A stretch of DNA of 38,658 nt from an uncultured Anaerolineae bacterium (GTDB taxonomy: Bacteria; Chloroflexota; Anaerolineae; Anaerolineales; Villigracilaceae): assembly GCA_937120535.1 (NCBI GenBank), contig CAKZJX010000087.1, positions 1 to 38,658 of the forward strand. Direction: 5' to 3'. The notes below the pieces were generated by a model. The model was not told the origin of the DNA and did not search any database. It worked only from the letters and a program-made list of their open reading frames with translations. Positions 1 to 6,314 of this stretch are shown here, piece by piece; positions within the stretch are counted from its first letter, which is position 1, and every line of letters begins with the position of its first letter. Both the position numbers and the translations under genes were made by a program.

Positions 1-89
1 CAGAGACCTTACGAAGAACTCTGCGCCTTCTGCGGTTGGCTTTCGCAGTGGGCTCATCTTTGACTATCTGTAACCTAAAAGGAGAGAGT

Positions 90-551
90 ATGGACGCAAA
101 AGTTACGTGGAAAGGGAATCTCGTCTTCGAGGCTGTTGCCGATTCCGAGAAGCCGATCCTGTTGGATACCAAACGACCGGAGCGGCTCGGGCCCGGCCCA
201 ATGGAATTGATTGCTATGGGCATGGCGGGTTGCACGGCGATGGATGTGATCTCGATCCTAGAGAAGAAGAAGCAGAACATCACCCGTTTTGAGGTCAAGA
301 TCCGTGCCGATCGGGCAGCCGAACATCCGATGGTGTTCACTCAGGCCGAGTTGGTGTACGAGGTGACCGGCCACAACGTGGATGAAGCCGCTGTCCGGCG
401 AGCGATTGAGCTCTCGGTGCAGAAGTATTGTCCGGCCCACGCTATGATGCGGCAGGTGTTCCCGATTCGCCAGCGGTATGTGATTTACGAGGATCAAGGC
501 GACGGTTCGCAACAGGTGGTGGCTGAAGGGGAGTATGTTCTCGAGTCTTAG
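90..551 (+). CDS. OsmC/Ohr-family peroxiredoxin-like protein
   Basis: A 153-residue OsmC-family protein. Members of this family reduce organic hydroperoxides in the cytoplasm through a pair of cysteines. Both cysteines are visible: Cys48 in the MAGCTAMD helix and Cys114 in VQKYCPAH. The length is normal for the family. The ATG at 90 is chosen because a GGAG ribosome site lies just upstream (aaaggagagagt) and the family N-terminus (MDAKVTWKGN) begins there; the frame stays open back to 36 without family-like sequence. It converges on the LysM/M23 lipoprotein gene, and the two stop codons overlap by 4 nt with no terminator hairpin between them. Family assignment is firm. The substrate is unknown: YhfA-like OsmC proteins of this length may have roles other than peroxide reduction. 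Confidence 0.85.
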   Translation: MDAKVTWKGNLVFEAVADSEKPILLDTKRPERLGPGPMELIAMGMAGCTAMDVISILEKKKQNITRFEVKIRADRAAEHPMVFTQAELVYEVTGHNVDEAAVRRAIELSVQKYCPAHAMMRQVFPIRQRYVIYEDQGDGSQQVVAEGEYVLES

Positions 552-2041
552 GGGGCGGCCTCTTCGGGTTGGCGATAGATGCGGCTGGCTGCGTCGGAGC
601 ATTCACAGGCGGTGACGATCCAGCCGCCTTTGTTTAAGGTGCCTAGGTAGGGCGCTGCGCCGTTGCGGGCGACCCATCCGTCCAGGGTGAAGGGGATGGG
701 GCCGTCGGCGGGGATCCACTCGCCGTTGAATTTACGAGCCAGGTGGACGTGGGTGCCGGTGGCATGACCGCCCTCGCACGAGGGCCAGCCAACCGGATCA
801 CCTCGTTTCACCGCTTGACCCAGGGGGGCGCGTCCTTGGGTGGCAAGGTGAAGGTAGAAAATTGCCCAGCCAGTGCGCTCGTTGCCATCGCTATCGAGGT
901 CGAGAACCACGATGCCGGTTTCGGAGCGAACGATGATACCGTCGCCCAGGGCAATGACGTAGGTTTCGGGGTCAGCAGTGAAGCAGCCACTATGCTCGCT
1001 TGGGGGAGCAAAGTCGATAGCGGCTAGGGGTTCACCATCGCCCCAGGCGGCATGAGGCCCGCCGGTGTAGGTCCAAACCTGGCCGGCCGGGAAGGGGAGG
1101 GGGAAGTCGGGTTGGCGCAGGCTGCCAGGGATGAGTACGAAGGGATGGGCCCAAGGGTCACCGAACAGGTCGCGGTAGGTGCGGGCCAGGCCGTCGGGGC
1201 CAATGGCAGTGTGGAAGGATGGGCCGGCCGCAACCTGGGCGAAGTAGTATTGCACTCCGACAGTGGCAGCGTTTTCCCAGGGGTTGGGGAAAAATTGGCG
1301 CCTATCGGCCAGGTCGAAGGAGGTGCGATTGCCGGTGCGCCAGCCGTAGTAGCCGTTGTTCAGGGTGTTGGCGGTCCAAGTGAGTTGGCGATAGAGGCTA
1401 CAGGCTTGGGGATGGCGATAGCCTAGGAGGTAGGGCGTTTCGGGCGGCGAGGGGTTGGTGAGGGCACCGCTCTGGTATTCTAGCAGGGCCAGCAATAGGC
1501 GCGGGTTGAGGCTGTAGTTGGCGGCCACATAGTCCACTAGATCAGCGCCGCTGCGCCAACGGCCGGCGGCGTATTGGCGGTAGTCTTTCAACCATCCCGG
1601 ATAGGAATTGACGAAGGCAGCGGTGCTGAAGCCGGTGGCGGTGGGGCTATTGACGAAGGCGTGATCGGGCAGGATGGGCGAAGCGGGCGCCCAAAGCGGC
1701 AGATAGTAGATCGGGATTTTCATGGGCATGCCTGGGGGCATGGTAGTCGCGTCGGCCGGGATGAAGGGGTTGGCGATTAGGATCTCTGCTACGCTGGTGT
1801 TGAAGCGCGCTGCTAGGGCCGGCAGGGTATCGCCACTTTGGGCGGTGTAGTCTACTAGCTCGCCAGGCTGAAAGTAGGTATGGCCACTGGAGATTGAGGC
1901 GATGGACGCCTGATCGGGATGGGAAACAGCGACCCGCATGGTTGGCATGGGAGTCATCGCTGGACCGGGCGAAGCGCAGGCTGAGAGAAGTAGCGCTCCG
2001 AGGAGGAGCAGCGCAAGGGAGAGGCGATAGTGGTTATTCAT
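548..2041 (-). CDS. LysM / lysozyme-like / M23 lipoprotein, paralogue 1
   Basis: A predicted exported lipoprotein of 497 residues that probably binds and cuts peptidoglycan. Visible parts in order: signal peptide with lipobox LLSAC (Cys22); LysM at about 64-112; a helical region at about 145-300 that resembles the lysozyme/SLT fold around LLLALLEYQSG; and an M23 metallopeptidase domain at about 320-470. The M23 zinc ligands are present: His and Asp in GGPHAAWG...AAIDFAP, and the HVH of GTHVHLARK. In the lysozyme-like motif the position of the usual catalytic Glu is Gln190, so that activity may be lost. The start is the ATG at 2041, which overlaps the end of the upstream paralogue (ATGAATAA); a GTG at 2050 is an alternative. 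No good ribosome site is seen, which fits translational coupling to the upstream gene. It is last in the tandem triplet. Confidence 0.8.
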   Translation of the reverse strand: MNNHYRLSLALLLLGALLLSACASPGPAMTPMPTMRVAVSHPDQASIASISSGHTYFQPGELVDYTAQSGDTLPALAARFNTSVAEILIANPFIPADATTMPPGMPMKIPIYYLPLWAPASPILPDHAFVNSPTATGFSTAAFVNSYPGWLKDYRQYAAGRWRSGADLVDYVAANYSLNPRLLLALLEYQSGALTNPSPPETPYLLGYRHPQACSLYRQLTWTANTLNNGYYGWRTGNRTSFDLADRRQFFPNPWENAATVGVQYYFAQVAAGPSFHTAIGPDGLARTYRDLFGDPWAHPFVLIPGSLRQPDFPLPFPAGQVWTYTGGPHAAWGDGEPLAAIDFAPPSEHSGCFTADPETYVIALGDGIIVRSETGIVVLDLDSDGNERTGWAIFYLHLATQGRAPLGQAVKRGDPVGWPSCEGGHATGTHVHLARKFNGEWIPADGPIPFTLDGWVARNGAAPYLGTLNKGGWIVTACECSDAASRIYRQPEEAAP

Positions 2042-3608
2042 CGGGTTCACGGACGATCAAGGACCACGATTGTCCATATACGTCGGCGATGATCACTTGT
2101 CCGTTGCGCTCCAGAGTTCCTTGGTAAGGTACGGCGCCGGCGCGCGCTCGCCAGCCGCTCAGCACGAAGGGCAAGGGGCCGTCGGCCAAGATCCATTCGC
2201 CGTTGTATTTGCGAGCGATATGAATGTGCCGACCGGTGGAACTGCCCCCTTCACACGAAGGGTGACCGATGCGATCGCCGGTTTGCAGCCATTGGCCAAC
2301 TTGGACGCGATCTGTTTCGGCCACGTGTAGGTAGAGCACAACCCAACCAGTGTGCTCGTTGCCGTCGCCATCCAGGTCGAGGATGACGACGCCGTTCTCG
2401 GCGCGCACGATCACGCCAGGGGCAACCGCCGTGGCCCAGTGGGGGGAGAGGTCGCATCCTCGTTTGCTCGATTGGGGGGCGAAGTCCAAGGCGGCAAGGG
2501 GACCGTTGCGATCCCAGGCGCCATGGGGGCCGCTAGTGTAGCTCCAAACGATCTTCGGTTCAAAGGGCAGGATGAACCAGGGTTGGGCGAGGCCGGGGGG
2601 AAAGAGCGGCTCGACCGTTCGGGCGCGCGCCCAGGGATCGCCAAACATCTCGCGGTAATAGGCCAGAAAGCCGTTTGGCAAGGTGGGATCGATCACCCGT
2701 TCCCACTCGACTCGATTGCGCGAGCGAGAGAAGAAATAGAACAGGGCGACCGTGCCGGCGTTGAGTTCAGGGTCAATGCGCAGTCGTTCGCCGTTGGGGA
2801 AGACCAGTTCGGTGAGGGTGCCACTACGCCAGCCATAGTATCCCTTGAAGAGGTGAGCAATGGCCCATTGGAGTTGTTGGTAGAGCTCATTTTCTCCATC
2901 GACGCGCATTTGAATGCCAAAGGGGTGTTTTTGTCGGAAGAGGTTGGGCGGATTGCCAAGCACCCAGCCACTTTCGTATTCTAGCAACGCCAGCAGTAGA
3001 CGCGGGTTGATGGAATTCTCCAAGGCGATGTGGCGGACGATCTCAGCGCCTTCGGTGTAGCCGCCGGTGGCTAGCCATTGGGTGTAACGGCTGAGGTAGC
3101 CACCGCTCTGTTTCACGTAGGAAGCTACGTCGAAGTCCGCTGCTGAGGGGGAGAAGACGATCTCGGAGTCGGGAAGGAGTTTGAACTTGGGAGTTTTGTC
3201 GGCCTGACTCAGGCGATCGGGGATGAAGAGCAGGATGCCTTCATCGATCAATCCTTCTTCCGGCAGGGTAGTAGAGAGGGAGACGATCTCGCTCTTTTGC
3301 ACCTCAAAGCGTTTGGCCACTGCTTCTAGGCTATCGCCGCTTTGAACGTAGTACACCAGGGGTGGGATAGGCTTAGGAGAGACAGGCGGAGAGACAATCG
3401 GATCGGGGATGGGTTGAAACGGCGTCGGGAGGGCCGGCAGTGGGTTGAGGGGCGAAGCGAGGTGCGAAGCGCCGACGACGGGGTCGTCGGCGGTGGGCGT
3501 TGGGGGAGGCGGGGTCGGTGTGGGAATGATGCCCCAGGGAGCCGGTTGTACGAGACAGGCAGTGATCAGGAAGCCCAGGATCAGGAGCAGAAGGAAGCGA
3601 TCCATCAT
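2034..3608 (-). CDS. LysM / lysozyme-like / M23 lipoprotein, paralogue 2
   Basis: The second of three paralogous lipoproteins, 524 residues. It has a signal peptide with lipobox ITAC (Cys18), a Pro-rich linker at about 22-82, LysM at about 86-132 (YYVQSGDSLEAVAKRF), a lysozyme/SLT-like helical domain at about 160-310 and an M23 domain at about 345-495. M23 ligands are visible: SGPHGAW...AALDFAP and the HIH of GRHIHIARK. This is the only paralogue that keeps Glu (Glu212) in LLLALLEYESG, where SLT-type transglycosylases carry their catalytic acid, so it may be the enzymatically complete copy. The start has two ATG codons in a row (3608 and 3605) and no Shine-Dalgarno site. A TATAAT hexamer ends 5 nt upstream, suggesting a leaderless message. 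M23 activity is inferred from motifs; the lysozyme-like call is weaker. Confidence 0.8.
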   Translation of the reverse strand: MMDRFLLLLILGFLITACLVQPAPWGIIPTPTPPPPTPTADDPVVGASHLASPLNPLPALPTPFQPIPDPIVSPPVSPKPIPPLVYYVQSGDSLEAVAKRFEVQKSEIVSLSTTLPEEGLIDEGILLFIPDRLSQADKTPKFKLLPDSEIVFSPSAADFDVASYVKQSGGYLSRYTQWLATGGYTEGAEIVRHIALENSINPRLLLALLEYESGWVLGNPPNLFRQKHPFGIQMRVDGENELYQQLQWAIAHLFKGYYGWRSGTLTELVFPNGERLRIDPELNAGTVALFYFFSRSRNRVEWERVIDPTLPNGFLAYYREMFGDPWARARTVEPLFPPGLAQPWFILPFEPKIVWSYTSGPHGAWDRNGPLAALDFAPQSSKRGCDLSPHWATAVAPGVIVRAENGVVILDLDGDGNEHTGWVVLYLHVAETDRVQVGQWLQTGDRIGHPSCEGGSSTGRHIHIARKYNGEWILADGPLPFVLSGWRARAGAVPYQGTLERNGQVIIADVYGQSWSLIVREPDE

Positions 3609-3613
3609 GGGAG

Positions 3614-3619
3614 ATTATA
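3614..3619 (-). promoter_or_regulatory. TATAAT -10 box of lipoprotein paralogue 2
   Basis: A perfect TATAAT on the minus strand is followed by CTCCC and then the start codon at 3608. This places the expected transcription start at or next to the ATG. A weak -35-like CTGACC lies about 19 nt upstream. Confidence 0.5.
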
Positions 3620-3641
3620 CCTGTTTCAGTGGTGGGATTGG

Positions 3642-5243
3642 TCAGCGGACGATGGTGTTCTGTTCGCTGATCCCTTCCAGCGCTTCCAGGATGAGGCTGC
3701 CGCGCTGGAGGAAGCCGTCGTATTCGCCGCCGGCGCTGATAGCCTTCCAGCCATCTAGGATGAAGGGGATGGGGCCATCAGCGGGGATCCATTCGCCGTT
3801 GTATTTGCGGGCGATGTGAAGGTGAGTGGCGTTGGAGGCGCCGCCCTCGCAGGAGGGATGGCCAATGCGGCTGATGCCGCCGCGCAGGCGCGTGCCGGCC
3901 GGAACCCGATCGCGGCTCTCAATGTGAAGGTAGAGGATCACCCAGCCGGTTTGTTCGTAGCCATCCCCATCGAGGTCATGGAGCACTTGGCCATCCGCAG
4001 AGCGAACAACTAGGCCATCGGTGACGGCAATCACCCAAGCATCGGAGGACGTGCAGCCCGGCCGTTCTAGGAATGGGGCAAAATCGAGGGCGGCCCAAGC
4101 AGACCCATCGCCCCAGCCGCCGTGAGGGCCGCCGGTGAACAGCCAGGGAACGCCTCGCTCAAAGGGCAAGGTCAGCCGCGGTTGGGTTAACCATTCGGGG
4201 ACGAGGGGTTCGACGGCAAGGTCGAAGGGGGAGCCGAAGAGGAAGAAATAGGTTTGAAAGAGGCCAAACGGCTCGACGGCCGCTTGCCAGCCGGCGCGCC
4301 CTTCGAGGGTGGCGAAGAAGTGTTGGACGGCCGCCGTGCCGGCATTGATCCGCGGGTCCACTGGGACAATTGAGCCGTCGGCTAGAGTCCAGGTGGAGAC
4401 GGCGTTGGCGCGCCACCGATAGTAGCCGCGGTTGAGCTCGTTGGCAGCGTAGGTCAACTGTCGGTAGAGGTCGGGCCGGCGCGGGTCGGCGATGTTGAGG
4501 GCATATTCGGTTTGGGCCGGCGTGGGATCGTTCACCCAGCCGCTTCGATATTCAATCAGCGCCAGGAGCAAACGTGGGTTGACCGAATAGTTCTGGGCAA
4601 CTTGCTGGATGATTTGGGCGGCCGTATAGGTTTGGCCATTGATCTCTTGTTTAAAGGTGGAGAGGTGGCCGCGGCGTTCGTTGATGAAGGCATCGATGTC
4701 GAATGCAATGGCGGCCGGCCCGTAGACCAGTTCGGAGTCGGGGATGATCTTGAACGATGGACCCATCTCGCCGGGTTCAGGGGTCGGGATGAGCAGGACC
4801 TGGCCAACGTGGATTAGATTGGGATCGGCAAGGCCGTTGGCGCGCACCAGGTCTTGGAGGCCGATGCCGAAGGCCTGAGCGATGCGGCCAAGGGTGTCGC
4901 CGGGTTGGACAACGTATTGCGCGGGCGTTTGACGCAGGGTGGGCAGGGCGCGGGGCAGATCGGGTGTGGGTGAGGCGCGGGGCACGCCGGCCGGCCAGGG
5001 GGTAGGAAGAAGTTTGTCTAAAGGGACGGCGGTGGGCACGATGAACGGCGCTTCGGTTGGGGTGAGGGTGGGCAGGACCTTGCCGCTGCTCGGCAGGGTC
5101 GGGAAGGGAAAGGGCGGTGTGTCTTGAATGGAGACGAAAGGATCGTAGGGTGAGGGGGTGGCCATGGGCAAAGGAAGTTCACTGGCTCCACATGCCATAA
5201 GGAACAGGCTAGCCATCGTGATCACAACCGACGGACGACGCAT
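3642..5243 (-). CDS. LysM / lysozyme-like / M23 lipoprotein, paralogue 3
   Basis: The first-transcribed and longest of the triplet, 533 residues. It has a short signal peptide with lipobox LMAC (Cys18), a long Pro/Thr-rich spacer to about 107, and a well-conserved LysM at about 109-155 (YVVQPGDTLGRIAQAF). The lysozyme-like domain follows at about 180-330 and the M23 domain at about 360-515, with the zinc-ligand motifs GGPHGGWG...AALDFAP and THLHIARK intact. In LLLALIEYRSG the catalytic-Glu position is Arg233, so the glycosidase-like part is probably inactive or only structural. The start at 5243 gives a clean signal peptide; the frame remains open to 5330 but that extension runs into repeat sequence. 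A TAAAAT box lies 7 nt upstream with no Shine-Dalgarno. The gap to paralogue 2 is 33 nt and holds that gene's own promoter. Confidence 0.8.
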   Translation of the reverse strand: MRRPSVVITMASLFLMACGASELPLPMATPSPYDPFVSIQDTPPFPFPTLPSSGKVLPTLTPTEAPFIVPTAVPLDKLLPTPWPAGVPRASPTPDLPRALPTLRQTPAQYVVQPGDTLGRIAQAFGIGLQDLVRANGLADPNLIHVGQVLLIPTPEPGEMGPSFKIIPDSELVYGPAAIAFDIDAFINERRGHLSTFKQEINGQTYTAAQIIQQVAQNYSVNPRLLLALIEYRSGWVNDPTPAQTEYALNIADPRRPDLYRQLTYAANELNRGYYRWRANAVSTWTLADGSIVPVDPRINAGTAAVQHFFATLEGRAGWQAAVEPFGLFQTYFFLFGSPFDLAVEPLVPEWLTQPRLTLPFERGVPWLFTGGPHGGWGDGSAWAALDFAPFLERPGCTSSDAWVIAVTDGLVVRSADGQVLHDLDGDGYEQTGWVILYLHIESRDRVPAGTRLRGGISRIGHPSCEGGASNATHLHIARKYNGEWIPADGPIPFILDGWKAISAGGEYDGFLQRGSLILEALEGISEQNTIVR

Positions 5244-5250
5244 AGTAAAG

Positions 5251-5259
5251 ATTTTATCA
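5251..5259 (-). promoter_or_regulatory. Extended -10 (TGaTAAAAT) of lipoprotein paralogue 3
   Basis: On the minus strand TGATAAAAT is followed by CTTTACT and the ATG at 5243. The 7-nt spacing predicts transcription starting at or within one base of the start codon. No ribosome-binding sequence fits between them. Confidence 0.45.
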
Positions 5260-5292
5260 AAATTTGGGGGCAGCTCCCCAGCCGGCCCCGAC

Positions 5293-5481
5293 GGAGTGGA
5301 TAAAAAGGGGATTTTTTCACACAGAGACACAAAGACACGGGGAGGCTATTTGGTCTACGTGTTGGGTTCCCATGCGACTCACGTTGCACGGCGGAGTGGA
5401 GACAGGATCCCAAGCACAGGCCGACCCCGAAGGAAAGGACGCCGAGTTAGGCCAGGATCTCGCTCGCCTGGCGCGACGCTC
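5293..5481. repeat. Dispersed repeat, copy 1
   Basis: This 189-bp stretch matches 38470-38658 over its full length without gaps. By eye there are about 19 mismatches (roughly 90% identity). It begins ggagtggataaaaagggg, contains cacacagagacacaaagac, and runs through ctcgctcgcctggcgcgacg. The second copy is cut by the window edge, so the true right end is unknown and copy 1 may extend past 5481. No convincing open reading frame is present. The intergenic stretch 5482-5685 shows no recognisable gene. Confidence 0.85.
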
Positions 5482-5685
5482 GCGCTGTTTTTCGCGTGGT
5501 CCAGAAGCCTGGAAGGCAGCCTGGAAGATTTTTCTGTACTGCTTCCACCTGCCGTCCATGGCGCAAGCAGCGTTTTCCGAACTATCCCGCTCATGTGTTT
5601 CAGTTTATCAACCTATAATTTAGCCACTTCCGCCCCGACCCCACTCGAAGCGATGACGGCAGGATAGGAGGGAAAGAGCAAATTG

Positions 5686-5711
5686 GCCGACTCCCGAAAG
5701 GGCGAGCCGGC
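5686..5711 (-). terminator. Possible terminator downstream of the CBS protein gene
   Basis: Read on the minus strand, GCCGGCTC and GAGTCGGC pair over 8 bp with one G-U around a short loop. The tail (caatttgctcttt) is only modestly U-rich. It lies about 30 nt after the CBS gene stop. Weak call. Confidence 0.35.
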
Positions 5712-5742
5712 CTGCGACGTTCGAGACAGGCAACCTCGGAGA

Positions 5743-6189
5743 TCAATACTGGAAGCCTGTGCCCATGATGTAGTTCTCTAGGCCGCGGATTTCGCTCTCC
5801 CGATCCTCGAGCATGGCTTGCATCACGTCGCGCATGGAGATCACGCCGATCAATTGATCCTGTTCAACCACGGGGAGATGGCGAATGCCGTATTTTTTCA
5901 TGAGCGCCGAGCATTCTTCTAGCGTTGTATTGCGCGTTACGGTGATCATACGTGGAGTCATTACATCCTTGATCAGTGTGTCTTTGGCGCTGCGGCCTTC
6001 AATTTCTCCTTTGCGCAAGTAGTCGCGCTCGGTGTAGATACCCACGACTTTGTTGCCCTCGGTCACCAACACAGCGCCGATCTGGGCCTGGTTCATGACC
6101 TGTAAGGCCTTGAGCACGGTATCAGTGGAGGCAACGGAATACAGGGTAGGGCCGGATTTATTTTCGAGCAATTTACGGACGGTGACCAT
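5743..6189 (-). CDS. CBS-domain pair protein
   Basis: A 148-residue protein made almost entirely of two CBS domains (about 10-65 and 75-135), the Bateman module that binds adenine nucleotides such as AMP, ATP or NAD and senses energy state. The first domain ends in GIYTERDYLRK and the second contains DVMTPRMITV and GVISMRDVM, all typical. There is no fused catalytic domain. The ATG at 6189 is chosen because a GGAGGA ribosome site lies 6 nt upstream; the frame is open further to 6342 but without family-like sequence. It is the last gene of the formate dehydrogenase run, 125 nt after the large subunit. It could regulate that complex or be an independent sensor; the sequence does not decide this. 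Confidence 0.85.
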   Translation of the reverse strand: MVTVRKLLENKSGPTLYSVASTDTVLKALQVMNQAQIGAVLVTEGNKVVGIYTERDYLRKGEIEGRSAKDTLIKDVMTPRMITVTRNTTLEECSALMKKYGIRHLPVVEQDQLIGVISMRDVMQAMLEDRESEIRGLENYIMGTGFQY

Positions 6190-6314
6190 AGCATTTCCTC
6201 CTGAGCAAAGAAATAGATGTTTCAAGAAGAGCTGCCGAGGGCACAGCGAAGCGAGTCGCCTGTCGGACCGTTCCTGCGCCCTCTGCAGCGGTATAGATAC
6301 CGATACCCTTGCTT

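Noticed and set aside
1-60. cagagacc...ctctgcgcc...cgcag at the left edge, possibly a fragment of another repeat
   Set aside because: It is too short and is cut by the window edge; it does not align with the 189-bp repeat beyond a few bases.
5614-5619. TATAAT on the + strand in the intergenic region
   Set aside because: No + strand gene follows for about 10 kb, so there is nothing for it to drive; probably chance in AT-rich spacer.
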